64,000 bases of DNA from Salvelinus alpinus (Eukaryota > Chordata > Actinopteri > Salmoniformes > Salmonidae): contig NC_092091.1 of the NCBI RefSeq assembly GCF_045679555.1, forward strand, positions 77,268,902-77,332,901, written 5' to 3'. The notes under the pieces are model-generated. The model did not search any database. It had not been told where the DNA came from and was given only the letters and a program-made list of their open reading frames with translations. Position numbers and translations under genes: made by a program. Shown here in pieces: positions 35,549-60,819 of the stretch; within the stretch, counting starts at the first letter, position 1; every line of letters begins with the position of its first letter.

Positions 35549-36941
35549 AACCTGTCTGGGAAAGGGGTTCCGCTAGCGAGTGAAATTGCAGGGCGCCAAA
35601 TTCAAACAACAGAAATCTCATAAATCAAATTTCTCAAACATACAAGTTTTAGGCACCATTTTAAAGATAAAATTCTCGTTAATCCAGCCACAGTGTCGGA
35701 TTTCAAAAAGGCTTTACAGCGAAAGATCCACAAATGATTATGTTAGGTCACCACCAAGTCACAAAAAAAACACAGCAATTTTTCCAGCCAAAGAGAGGAG
35801 TCACAAAAAGCACAAATAGAGATAAAATTAATCACTAACCTTTGATGATCTTCATCAGATGACACTCATAGGACTTCATGTTACACAATACATGTATGTT
35901 TTGTTCGATAAAGTGCATATTTATATCCAAAAATCTAATTTTACATTGGCGTGTTATGTTCAGTAGTTCCAAAACATGGGGTGATTTTGCAGAGAGCCAC
36001 ATCAATTCACAGAAATACTCATAATAAACATTGATAATAGATACAACTATTATACATGGAACTTTAGATACACTTCTCCTTAATGCAACCGCTGTGTCAG
36101 ATTTCAAAAGAACTTTACGGAAAAAGCATCATCTGAGTACGGCGCTCAGCAATATTGTGTAGTCAACAGAAGTCAGAAATAGCATTATAAATATTCACTT
36201 ACCTTTGATGATCTTCATCAGAATGCACTCCCAGGAATCACAGTTCCACAATAAATGTTTGTTTTGTTCGATAATGTCCATCATTTATGTCCAAATAGCT
36301 TCTTTTGTTAGCGCGTTTGGTAAACAAATCGAAATTCACGAAGCGCGTTCAGTAGGAGCAGACGAAATGTCAAAAAGTTCCGTTACAGTCCGTAGAAACA
36401 TGTCAAACGATGTATAGAATCAATCTTTAGGATGTGTTTAACATACATCTTCAATAATGTTCCAACCGTAGAATTCCTTTGTCTGTAGAAAAGCAATGGA
36501 ACAGAGCTCGCTCTCACATGACCGCGCGTCACGAGCCCAAGGCACTCTGCCAGACACCTGACTCATTCCCCTCTCATTCAGCCCCCCTTCATAGTAGAAG
36601 CATCAAACAACGTTCTAAAGACAGTTGACGTCTAGTGGAAGCCTTTGGAAGTGCAACATGACCAATATCCCACTGTATCTTCAATAGGGGCTGAGTTGAA
36701 AAACTACAAACCTCAGATTTCCCACTTCCTGGTTGGATTTTTTTCTCAGGTTTTTGCCTGCCATATGAGTTCTGTTATACTCACAGACATCATTCAAATA
36801 GTTTTAGAAACAGAGTGTTTTCTATCCAATACTACTAATAATATGCATATATTAGCATCTGGGACTGAGTAGCAGGCAGTTTACTCTGGGCACGCTTTTC
36901 ATCCAAAAGTGAAAATGCTGCTCCCTAGCCCAAACAGGTTA
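35549..36941. mobile_element. piggyBac-like salmonid element nested in the LINE
   Basis: TTAA at 35545-35548 and 36942-36945. Ends AACCTGTCTGGGAAAGG and complement TAACCTGTTTGGGCTAGG are inverted. 1393 bp, no transposase frame. It contains internal direct repeats of CCTTTGATGATCTTCATCAG (35839 and 36202). A very common family in salmonids. TTAA targeting suggests piggyBac-like mobilisation (inference). Confidence 0.75.
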
Positions 36942-37306
36942 TTAAGATTAATGCACCAACTGTAAGTCTCTCTGGGTAAGAGTGCCTGCTAAATGACTAA
37001 AATGTAAATGTCATATGTATGTGTTTGATGTCTTTTTACCTTCTGTTTCCCTGTGGTGTTCCATGTGACTTTTTACCGTCTATCTGTGCTGTAGCCTGTT
37101 TGATTGCTTTTTTAATTACTTTTTGCCGTCTATTTTGTTGTCTTGTTTATAGGTATTGGAGGGATGGGGAACCAAATGATGCAAATCAGGGTGAAGACTG
37201 TGCTCATCTCTCAAAGATGGTATCAGACCCATTAAAGAGTTGGAACGACGTACCATGCACAACGAATATCCACTGGATGTGTGAGAAGACAACGTCCACA
37301 TTGTAA

Positions 37307-37685
37307 CTATGTGTTTAGAGTTTTGAAACATGAGACATTTTGATGATCTGTTTTAGATTTTTGTATTAAGCTCATTCTTGTGAAAATTTGGCAAAGTGAT
37401 TGGGGGAAAAAAACATAGGTAACTTGACCCTTATCTTAGCATGGTGGGCTAACACAGTCTGTTCTTGCACATATGACCCGGGTTCAAAACCCAGCCGGCG
37501 ACATAAACAGCCTAAAGTTCTCCTTTGGATATCCAATGTGACTAAATTATGTTTTATTTTGTAATGAAATCCCAACATTATATTATCAGAAACTGTTATG
37601 GAGTTAAGTGGACTGGCGAAGCAGCTTAAGTAATAGAAATCCTGATGTATTAGCAAAGAAACGTAACAGCTTATTATTTAACAGT
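37307..37685. other. lectin 3' region, no further gene
   Basis: Only short ORFs. No clear AATAAA in the first 300 bp after the lectin stop. Confidence 0.4.
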
Positions 37686-39194
37686 ACAAAGCCAGTATAG
37701 ACCATGTATGTTGTACTGGTAATATAATAGGTCACTATAGACCATGTATGCTGTAGTGGTAATATAATAGGTCACTATAGACCATGCATGCTGTACTGGT
37801 AATATAATAGGTCACTATAGACCATGTATGCTGTAGTGGTAATATAATAGGTCACTATAGACCATGCATGCTGTACTGGTAATATAATAGGTCACTATAG
37901 ACCATGTATGCTGTACTGGTAATATAATAGGTCACTATAGACCATGCATGCTGTACTGGTAATATAATAGGTCACTATAGACCATGTATGCTGTAGTGGT
38001 AATATAATAGGTCAGCAGACCATGTATGCTGTACTGGTAATATAATAGGTCACTATAGACCATGTATGCTGTACTGGTAATATAATAGGTCACTATAGAC
38101 CATGTTTTCTGTACTTGTAATATAATAGGTCACTATAGACCATGTATGCTGTACTGGTAATATAATAGGTCACTATAGACCATGTATGCTGTACTGGTAA
38201 TATAATAGGTCACTATAGACCATGTATGTTGTACTGGTAATATAATAGGTCACTATAGACCATGTATGCTGTACTGGTAATATAATAGGTCAGTAGACCA
38301 TGTATGCTGTACTGGTAATATAATAGGTCACTATAGACCATGTATGCTGTACTGGTAATATAATAGGTCACTATAGACCATGTATGCTGTACTGGTAATA
38401 TAATAGGTCACTATAGACCATGTATGCTGTAGTGGTAATATAATAGGTCAGTAGACCATGTATGCTGTACTGGTAATATAATAGGTCACTATAGACCATG
38501 TATGCTGTACTGGTAATATAATAGGTCACTATAGACCATGTATGTTGTACTGGTAATATAATAGGTCACTATAGACCATGTATGCTGTACTGGTAATATA
38601 ATAGGTCACTATAGAACATGTATGCTGTACTGGTAATATAATAGGTCACTATAGACCATGTATGTTGTACTGGTAATATAATAGGTCACTATAGACCATG
38701 TATGCTGTACTGGTAATATAATAGGTCAGTATAGACCATGTATGCTGTACTGGTAATATAATAGGTCAGTAGACCATGTATGCTGTACTGGTAATATAAT
38801 AGGTCAGTATAGACCATGTATGCTGTACTGGTAATATAATAGGCCACTATAGACCATGTATGCTGTACTGGTAATATAATAGGTCACTATAGACCATGTA
38901 TGCTGTAGTGGTAATATAATAGGTCAGTATAGACCATGTATGCTGTACTGGTAATATAATAGGTCAGTAGACCATGTATGCTGTACTGGTAATATAATAG
39001 GTCACTATAGACCATGTATGCTGTAGTGGTAATATAATAGGTCACTATAGACCATGTATGCTGTAGTGGTAATATAATAGGTCAGTTTAGATCATGTATG
39101 CTGTACTGGTAATATAATAGGTCACTATAGACCATGTATGCTGTAGTGGTAATATAATAGGTCAGTTTAGATCATGTATGCTGTATTGGTAATA
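37686..39194. repeat. 40-bp minisatellite, ~38 copies, with 36-bp variants
   Basis: Core CTGTACTGGTAATATAATAG. Most units contain GTCACTATAGACC; several are 4 bp shorter (GTCAGTAGACC). C/G variation at TACTGG/TAGTGG and CATG-TATG/GCATG recurs in blocks. Confidence 0.96.
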
Positions 39195-39314
39195 ATAGTG
39201 CAAAAGCCTTGTTGTATGGGTGTGTAGAAAATCCTTGATACTTTGTCTGGACTATTGTCGCCACCTGGCGAAATAGATTGGAGCTTGCACTTCAGTTCCT
39301 CCTTCCATAGCTAT

Positions 39315-39660
39315 GGCCCAGAGCGTTAGCGCGCATTCTCGTATTTGAACACACTGACTGTGATTAAGCGTTTTGGGACACCAGAAGTACATTAATTTCC
39401 AATGGAACGCTGCGTTGCCTTGCACAATTGCGTTGCAGAGGCTGTTGCAGTACGTTTTGTGTGGTTTATACGTTGGATTTATCGAACGTATACGTCAAAC
39501 TGTATGCGTAAACGGGTTGACAGAAATGGTAACATAAGAAGAATGTTGAACTTTTGTTGCACACATATCTAGATGACGCAGCATACTATTTTGCGCAAAG
39601 TACAGTCGGTGTGTTCAAAGCGTTATCTTTGAAGTGAAACGCGCACTAACGCCCTGGACC
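39315..39660. mobile_element. inverted-end repeat containing a Harbinger MITE (39343-39622)
   Basis: The outer ends CCAGAGCGTTAGCGCGC and complement CCAGGGCGTTAGTGCGCG are inverted. Inside, 39343-39622 matches the ends and palindrome of the Harbinger element at 12598-13403 (TTTGAACACAC ... GTGTTCAAAGCG followed by TTA), lacking its transposase segment. The palindrome at 39467-39492 has one arm mismatch. 39661-39897 shows nothing. Confidence 0.7.
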
Positions 39661-39897
39661 AGAGCTAGGCCTGTGACTATCAGCTACTAAGAAAAAAGTG
39701 ATTAATCGATTCATGTTGAGGTGGAAGAATAAAATGAAATATTTCCTACAATATGCTGCCAATATCCCTATAAATAGTATGCCTTAATGTGTGATATTAA
39801 TAATAAACATTTAAATAAAAAAGACAATATCCAAACATAAATCAATATCATGAATTTGGCATACTATTTCTAGGGCACACTAATGTTGTTTAATGTT

Positions 39898-41343
39898 ATG
39901 CTGCCTTCATAACCAAGTGGGAAGGTGATATTGACCACATACGACTGGGAAAAATTCACTTTAATTACCCTTCAACTCGTAATTACTAGTGGGAAATCCC
40001 TGAGCTCCAACTTCTCCCACATGTTGTTTGGCCGGTGTAGGCAGTCATTGTAAATAAGAATTTGTTCTTAATTGACTTCCCTAGTTAAATATTACCTAGC
40101 AGCTTGTTGGCTATTAACTTATCTTATCTTTCTCAATGAGGTCAAAGCATGTGAATGCATTCAAATGGTATTTACAACTTCACAACTGGTAATTACTAGG
40201 GGTGTGCCTATCCATACTCGTATTCGTAATCATATCTGTACATTGACAGTTGATAGTTGGATCGGATGACAGTCGTGCTTGTAAAAAACGTCAATGTTTT
40301 AACATGGGGATGTTGGCAAATATCTATCTCCCTGCACGTTTATAGACCAAACAACCTGCAGAGTAGGAGCCGCGGAGGGGTGTGTGTGTTCGACCTATGT
40401 GTGTCCTCAACTTGCAGTGGGCAGACAATTTTGCTATCAGTCAGAATGCGAGTTGGCGTTTTATCTTTTTTTCCCTACCCTCACCCGTTTGTTAGATATG
40501 AAGCACATTGATGCTTGATAGCAAACGTCCTTGCCATGTGATTTATCATAGCAGCAGGCTAACGTGAATGATCACACCGAAACTGAAGTGAAAGTGATCG
40601 GGTGAAATTATGAAGCGAGTGGACAGAGACATACAGCTTTACTCTGTCCAATCAGTGCAGCAGGATCAATATACAGCCCACCCTTCTCTTTACAGACAGG
40701 CAAACTAGCCAGTTGAGCTATTTAGATGATGTAGCAGCACCTCACTTGACTGACTGACATGAGAAAGATGCGTTTCCGATCACGGATAATAAAAAGAATA
40801 CTCGGATCATAATCGTATCAAGAGAATTGCTCATTTCCTACACTATACTTGTTTGTCCGACTACTCGGCACACCTCTAGTAATAACCACATTCCCACGTG
40901 TTTATGAATGCAGCATAAATTGACGGAGTAATGCTGCATTCACAGCAAAGTGGCAAGGTGGTAAGTACCAGTTGTGAAGTCATAATACCAGTTGAATGCA
41001 TTCACATGCTTTGAACTCTTTGAGAAACTGCAACTGGCTAAAAGCCAACAAGCTGCATCAACCATGGACATGCTTGTAAACAAATTATAGTGTTACAAAA
41101 CCATATTAATAGATTACTTTTTATAAATAAAGTTTTGTTGCACTTAACTGCAGAAAATGCTGTTCTGGAAGTAATTTTCTTAGTAGATGACGACAAAGGT
41201 CAGCATGTGGGAGAAGTCTGAGCTCCGGGATGATAGACGTGTTTTCCTCTAGTAATTACCAGTTGGAGGGGACGTTCAAGAGGATTTTCCACCCAGTCGT
41301 ACCTGGCAAATACTACCTTTCCACTTGGTTATGAACGTAGCAT
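39898..41343. mobile_element. large imperfect inverted repeat, nested element
   Basis: Left arm ATGCTGCCTTCATAACCAAG and right arm CTTGGTTATGAACGTAGCAT are inverted. A second inverted pair lies inside (AAGCATGTGAATGCATTCAA at ~40145; TTGAATGCATTCACATGCTT at ~40993). The left arm carries a 60-bp SINE tail (40034-40095). Confidence 0.7.
40198..40877. mobile_element. inner element with AGGGGTGTGCC ends
   Basis: Ends AGGGGTGTGCC and complement AGAGGTGTGCC at the centre of the larger inverted repeat. Recognised as a separate salmonid family; non-coding. Confidence 0.65.
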
Positions 41344-42212
41344 TAGGCTACAACTTCTGTCACTGCAGAGCGTACCACTGTTCAATGATTCCGCATTTTC
41401 GGTCGGTGAGGAAATATTAGGGTGAAAGGTTAGGCAACGTTATAACTCCAATGCCAGTAACAAAGCCCACAGTTCCCTTCCGGACACTACGACAGATCGG
41501 TTACTATACCCAATCCTGAGATCCACCGACAAGCCAACTTTCTCCAGCAGACGTGGGCGAGCCTGAACTGAAATAGCAGACGCGCACGCACGGACCAAAC
41601 GGTAAAGTAAACAGACATATCCACACTTTCTACCTTAATATTCAGTGTTTGTCTAGTACAAATGTTTATCGAATTTACAAGTTCCGCGTTTAGGAGACGT
41701 TGGCCTACACTCATTGTCGATTTCGCGGTGGCGTAAATACGCGTTTACTAACGGATATCGTACGAGTGAGGATTCGCTTTAGCTAAAAGTAGGACTAGTC
41801 CCATTCCGTTATCTGGCTGCTTGGATGAGATGCTTACCAGCACGCATGTAGCCCACGGGCGGGTTCCTCCGCTCCTCTCCTTTTTGTTGTTGTTGCTGAA
41901 GTAGGTCTATTCCGCATGTTGACGCCTGAGAAACGTTGAATTAACAACACATATTGATCAGTTTAACATTAAGCATAACGGCTAGCATAGAATAGCTTGG
42001 TCGTCTGTTTCAAACCAAGAATTAAACTTCAACCACAGACAACGACTATAGGAATAGGAGTTGGTTGGTTGCATGTTGGCTACAGTTGGCATACAAACAG
42101 ATCTGGGACCAGCCTTGGGTTGAGTTGTCTTGTCTGAACACGTGCATATATTGCATTCCATAAAAGCGCATTCATCACAACTACATTTAATTCTGAACGG
42201 CTGCTTTATTTT
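41344..42212. other. candidate 5' region of ptgr1
   Basis: Few repeats and comparatively rich in CpG around 41460-41780 (CGCACGCACGG, CGCGTTTAC). It is the best candidate in the window for the ptgr1 promoter and untranslated first exon. No exon could be defined. Confidence 0.3.
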
Positions 42213-42310
42213 TTTATTTATAATTTGATTTATTTCACCTTTATTTAACCAGGTAGGCTAGTTGAAAACAAGTTCTCATTTGCAACTGCGACCTGGCCAA
42301 GATAAAGCAA
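42213..42310. mobile_element. fragment of the 10190-type repeat
   Basis: Shares TTTCACCTTTATTTAACCAG and CTGCGACCTGGCCAAGATAA with 10190-10280. Confidence 0.65.
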
Positions 42311-42561
42311 AGCTGGGGTGTTCATTGCTGGGGTGTCATTTCTCTGTATGAAGTGGACATTCGAGATCAAAGTCGTTACAGCCACCTATAAAGTAACCCA
42401 TAGCAACACTGTTGCAAAGTAGCAGAAGTGAAGCTTTCTGAAATCCACAGTGGCAGTGCTTAGATGTCTATTCCATTCAATTACCAAATACTTGAATGGA
42501 AAACGTAGATATATTTAATCATCTTTACACAGTGAAATATAGCTAGGTAAGGAATGTACAT

Positions 42562-42788
42562 GGGCTGCCGAGTGGTGCAACAGTCTAAGGCACTACATCT
42601 CAGTGCAAGAGGTGTCACTACAGTCTCTGGTTCGAATCCAGGCTGTATCACATCAGGCTGTGATTGGGAGCCCCATAGGGCGCCGCACAATTGGCCCGGC
42701 GTTGTCCGGGGTAGGCTGTCATTGTAAATAAGAATTTGTTCTTAACGGACTTGTCTAGTTAAATAAAGGTTCAATCAGAAAATAAAAT
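42562..42788 (+). mobile_element. tRNA-Leu-like SINE
   Basis: A-box region GGCTGCCGAGTGGTGCAAC, B-box GGTTCGAATCC, then a body and the same 3' tail as HpaI SINEs (AATAAGAATTTGTTCTTAAC). It is a SINE, not a tRNA gene: no cloverleaf 3' half, and it continues into the SINE body. Confidence 0.85.
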
Positions 42789-42832
42789 GTAGAGTGTGAA
42801 GACTAGGATAGCTGGACATACTTCAGTTTTAT

Positions 42833-43046
42833 CAGGGGCGCAACTTTCACCGGGGACGTGGGACGGACGGGGGGGCATGCAGAAATGTATATTTTGTCCA
42901 CCCCAGTTTTATCATTGGAATGTGATACAAAACGAGGCAAATGTGTGCTTTAGGACCATGCGGACGTCTCCGAGCGGTCGGGTAGGCTGTTAATAATATA
43001 TTTATTGTTATCCCCCCCACTTCTAAAACCAAACGTTGCGCCCCTG
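42833..43046. mobile_element. hAT-type MITE with perfect 8-bp TSD
   Basis: Ends CAGGGGCGCAAC and GTTGCGCCCCTG are exact inverted repeats; AGTTTTAT flanks both sides (42825-42832 and 43047-43054). 214 bp, non-coding. Confidence 0.92.
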
Positions 43047-43198
43047 AGTTTTATGCTGCAGTAATCAGCATATTCAGGTAAAGAAGTAGAATCATTTGAA
43101 TTACAAGAATAATACATTATATTGTCCATTATCTTGCAGTAGAGAATGAAAATGTATTTTTGCTCCCAACCCAAAGTAGCTTAATCTGTTTTTATGTC

Positions 43199-43515
43199 AT
43201 AACAATAGTTTCCATGACCTGCCCTGAGTAAACATGGCTAAACAATAGTTTCCATGACTTGCCCTGAGAAAACATTGGGACAAAGTCGTTTTCATGACCT
43301 GCCCTGAGTAAACATAGCTGTGACAGGATTTATTAGCACATGCACAAAGGAATGCAAATATTTACACTGTGATTTCAACCCAAGACACACAACACATGTT
43401 CTATATCTCCCTCTGTCTCTCTCATACACTCATACCGCTGTCTCTCTCATACCTCTGTCTCTCTCATACACTCATAACTCTGTCTCTCTCATACACTCAT
43501 ACCGCTGTCTCCTCC
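43199..43515. repeat. local tandem repeats upstream of ptgr1 exon
   Basis: 43199-43320: three copies of an ACAATAGTTTCCATGACCTG-type unit. 43405-43515: CTCTCATACACTCATA-type pyrimidine repeats leading into the acceptor at 43530 or 43543. Confidence 0.8.
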
Positions 43516-43576
43516 TCCTCTTCCCTCCAGCCCGTCTCTACAGATCTACTGTTTTAGACCAGAGGAGCAGAGCACC

Positions 43577-56831
<13,255 letters not shown>

Positions 56832-57247
56832 TGACGTCACAATCAACATTACACTCCTCCAGAACATCTGGCTAAAGCATTCCAGAACACTCAACTCCGT
56901 ACACTCTACAGGTTCTAGAATCTGTTTGTACTCAACATTCCAGAATCCTTCCTGAATACCACACTCTAGTGTTCTATTCCATGTTTATTAGACACGTTCA
57001 ACAGACAGCAAGACAGGTTTAGGTCCAGTGTAATTCAACACACAGCTAGACAGAAGGTTTTGGTGCAGTGTAATTCAACAGACAGCTAGACAGGTTTTGG
57101 TCCAGTGTAATGCTATTAACTAAATAAACATGTCTTCACAATATAATGTTTATAATACATCCTGCCTACTGATAATTTACTTTTTCTACACCAATAATGT
57201 CATATTTGACTAATTACCAGACAGTCCCCACAAGCGTGTTTGTACTG
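56832..57247 (+). other. ptgr1 3'UTR with AATAAA at 57123
   Basis: AATAAA at 57123-57128 is the first good polyadenylation signal after the stop (~290 bp). A ~45-bp duplication (GTGTAATTCAACA ... CAGCTAGACAG) lies at 57028-57110. Confidence 0.55.
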
Positions 57248-58597
57248 ACCTTATCCCAACACCTAGCAACCTCATAACCTGGTCTATACTGAGTTTATAC
57301 TGTAGTGACCTTAACCCAACACCTAGCAACCTCATAACCTGGTCTATACTGAGTTTATACTGTAGTGACCGTAACCCAACACCTAGCAACCTCATAACCT
57401 GGTCTATACTGAGTTTATACTGTAGTGACCTTAACCCAACACCTAGCAACCTCATAACCTGGTCTATACTGAGTTTATACTGTAGTGACCTTATCCCAAC
57501 ACCTAGCAACCTCATAACCTGGTCTATACTGAGTTTATACTGTAGTGACCTTAACCCAACACCTAGCAACCTCATAACCTGGTCTATACTGAGTTTATAC
57601 TGTAGTGACCTTAACCCAACACCTAGCAACCTCATAACCTGGTCTATACTGAGTTTATACTGTAGTGACCTTAACCCAACACCTAGCAACCTCATAACCT
57701 GGTCTATACTGAGTTTATACTGTAGTGACCTTATCCCAACACCTAGCAACCTCATAACCTGGTCTATACTGAGTTTATACTGTAGTGACCTTAACCCAAC
57801 ACCTAGCAACCTCATAACCTGGTCTATACTGAGTTTATACTGTAGTGATCTTAACCCAACACCTAGCAACCTCATAACCTGGTCTATACTGAGTTTATAC
57901 TCTAGTGACCTTAACCCAACACCTAGCAACCTCATAACCTGGTCTATACTGAGTTTATACTGTAGTGACCTTAACCCAACACCTAGCAACCTCATAACCT
58001 GGTCTATACTGAGTTTATACTGTAGTGACCTTATCCCAACACCTAGCAACCTCATAACCTGGTCTATACTGAGTTTATACTGTAGTGACCTTAACCCAAC
58101 ACCTAGCAACCTCATAACCTGGTCTATACTGAGTTTATACTGTAGTGACCTTAACCCAACACCTAGCAACCTCATAACCTGGTCTATACTGAGTTTATAC
58201 TGTAGTGACCTTAACCCAACACCTAGCAACCTCATAACCTGGTCTATACTGAGTTTATACTGTAGTGACCTTAACCCAACACCTAGCAACCTCATAACCT
58301 GGTCAATACTGAGTTTATACTGTAGTGACCTTAACCCAACACCTAGCAACCTCATAACCTGGTCTATACTGAGTTTATACTGTAGTGACCTTAACCCAAC
58401 ACCTAGCAACCTCATAACCTGGTCTATACTGAGTTTATACTGTAGTGACCTTAACCCAACACCTAGCAACCTCATAACCTGGTCTATACTGAGTTTATAC
58501 TGTAGTGACCTTAACCCAACACCTAGCAACCTCATAACCTGGTCTATACTGAGTTTATACTGTAGTGACCTTAACCCAACACCTAGCAACCTCATAA
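57248..58597. repeat. 60-bp minisatellite, ~23 copies, near-identical
   Basis: Core CCCAACACCTAGCAACCTCA. Copies differ by at most one or two bases (AACCC/ATCCC). The 461-residue open frame on the - strand is a consequence of a 60-bp (20-codon) period and has no gene-like context. 58598-58817 holds no feature. Confidence 0.97.
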
Positions 58598-58817
58598 TAA
58601 TTTCTGATATAATGTTGTCAGTTTAATTACAAATAAAAACTAAAACAGCTTAAAACTTCACATGGATATCCAACACAACTCCATCAGATAGACTTAATAA
58701 AGGGTCAATATGGGATTCAAACAGCAAAGCAACCAGACACCCTGTCACTTGGACAATCCCAGACTTCCCTTTCTTTAACCATGGACCCATAACCATTATA
58801 ACTAGTGTTTAACATGG

Positions 58818-59222
58818 ACGTGTGTCTGGTTCTCACAGACCCAGTTGATTGTGTGTCTGGTTCTCACAGACCCAGTTGATTGTGTGTCTGGTTCTCACAG
58901 ACCCAGTTGATTGTGTGTCTGGTTCTCACAGACCCAGTTGATTGTGTGTCTGGTTCTCACAGACCCAGTTGATTGTGTGTCTGGTTCTCACAGGCCCAGT
59001 TGATTGTGAGTCTGGTTCTCACAGACCCAGTTGATTGTGTGTCTGGTTCTCACAGACCCAGTTGATTGTGTGTCTGGTTCTCACAGGCCCAGTTGATTGT
59101 GTGTCTGGTTCTCACAGACCCAGTTGATTGTGCGTCTGGTTCTCACAGACCCAGTTGATTGTGCGTCTGGTTCTCACAGACCCAGTTGATTGTGCGTCTG
59201 GTTCTCACAGACCCAGTTGATT
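58818..59222 (-). repeat. 31-bp minisatellite derived from a lectin exon end, ~13 copies
   Basis: On the - strand each unit contains ATCAACTGGGTCTGTGAGAA, encoding INWVCEN, the conserved end of a C-type lectin domain. The highest-coordinate unit continues directly from the exon relic at 59223-59310; the others are tandem copies out of frame with each other (31 bp). Confidence 0.92.
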
Positions 59223-59655
59223 TTCATAATGCTCCCTACACTGTTCCAGCTCTTCAATGGATCTGACTAACTTTGGGTGAAAATAGCACAGTCCTCAACG
59301 CCAAAGAAGTTGTTTAAAATGACATTGAATTACTGATGAATAAGCATATTTTAATAGACTCTTCATAAATAATGTACATAGTATTAATACATTATTACTG
59401 TCTTATTTGTAAACATTTATAAACCATTTCTAAATATTATAACCATTACAATTCCTGAGCATTTATAAGAAATTAATTTACAAAACATTATTGACATTTA
59501 TAATGGCCTATTCATGAGGGTTGTTATAAATACAGAGAACCAGGTGGTCCACTCACTAGGTAGTAAGATGTCCCATCAACCCACTGCCAAACTTCCTCTG
59601 CACGGCTGTCATGAAGTCCCATCCAGACCTCCCTTCTTATGCCATGGATAAATAC
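59195..59655 (-). pseudogene. C-type lectin domain relic, two exons
   Basis: Exon at 59655-59557 (- strand): FIHGIRREVWMGLHDSRAEE then VWQWVDGTSYY, homologous to exon 5 of the lectin at 33466-33590, followed by GTGAGT. Exon relic at 59310-59195: GVEDCAIFTQ, TAG stop, SDPLKSWNSV, then KINWVCE. It matches the last exon at 37195-37290. The third canonical cysteine is lost (VGS for VPC), the EPN part is missing, and the frame reaches TGA inside the second 31-bp unit. No exon 4, neck or membrane exon was found upstream on this strand. Confidence 0.8.
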
Positions 59656-60526
59656 CTCTCATTTGGGACAAGGAAAATATCACTAATTTAATTAACAAGA
59701 TTCAAAACAGAACTACTTTCAAACCATTTTTTCCTGCCACATTCAGTCACATTCTATCCAAAGCATTTAGTAATTGACACAACTCTCAAAAATAAACATT
59801 TGATATGAGATACAGCGACATGATGTTAGGAATGGAGGTAGATAAGTGGATTATGTCAGGGAAACAGGTTGCGTACAAATAATATCTCCTTTCTCCTGTA
59901 GTGGGCACTTGTTCACTTCCGTTCATGTCTTTTTCCACTACTCACATCCTCCCACTAGGTGGAAGCAGCAGGCAGGGCCAGATATTCACATCATTCTTTC
60001 TTTTCAAAATTGGTCTTTGGACTAATCAGATAATTTTTCTGCCTGTGTAAATGCAGCCAAAGTGCTGAGACAAAGTTGGTCTTTTGACAATGAGATCAGC
60101 TCTTTAGCCAATAACGACGAAGGTGCATAAAGATGGCGGCCCTCATGTTCTTACCACAAACACCTCATTTGCTAAATTAATCGTATTGCCCAGTACTCTC
60201 CGTTACAATTTTTTTGTATTGTCATTAGCACACTATACATGATCCCAATTCTAGCTCCAAGACAGCGGCAATTTGAAAAACTAAAAAGCAGATTGTGCTA
60301 GTTTATAGGCACATTGAACCATGTTACGCACCGTGGTTTAAAAAGTCTGTTGATGGTGCTCAAGCGATGACGTCCTCTCTGAATTCCTCCATCTTTGTGC
60401 CCCTTCGTCATTGGGCTAAATGTCAGAATTGAGCTGCCAGATTGAGCTGCCAAACAGCCTGAGAGCAACATTGTGGAAATGGAATTTCAGTTCATTAAAT
60501 TGACTGAATGAAGATGAAAATGACCG
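59656..60526. other. no gene recognised
   Basis: No further lectin exon seen on the - strand. Some phrases (GTGGGCACTTGTTCACTTCC; AATTGGTCTTTGGACTAATC) look like dispersed repeats. Confidence 0.35.
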
Positions 60527-60756
60527 CAACCTGGTTGCTTTTAGGTGTGGATGATTGACAGGTGATTACTGATCAGAGAAGCTATATGAAAGAAGACTCC
60601 CAACCCTGTTGCTCTCATGTGTGGATGATTGACAGGTGATTACTGATCAGAGAAGCTATATGAAAGTAGATTCCCAACCCTGTTGCTCTCATGTGTGGAT
60701 GATTGACAGGTGTGGAGACAAGCACAAGACAGGTGAAACAGGTTAGGGTGTGACAT
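60527..60756. repeat. ~74-bp tandem repeat (2.5 copies) ending in an LTR-like fragment
   Basis: GTGTGGATGATTGACAGGTG recurs at ~60544, 60619 and 60694. 60712-60756 (AGACAAGCACAAGACAGGTG to GTGTGACA) is the end fragment of the 64-467 family. Confidence 0.8.
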
Positions 60757-60819
60757 AAATTAGTAATCCATTTGAGAGTTGTAAACATTGTTTTGGATCC
60801 CTTTTATATTTTATTTTCG

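Noticed and set aside
42562-42640. tRNA-Leu gene
   Set aside because: The A and B box region runs into a SINE body and shared SINE tail, with degenerate stems; it is a tRNA-derived SINE.
57210-58595. 461-residue open frame on the - strand made of a 20-residue repeat
   Set aside because: It is exactly the 60-bp minisatellite read in a frame without stops; a multiple-of-three period keeps frames open. No start context, splice signals or domain.
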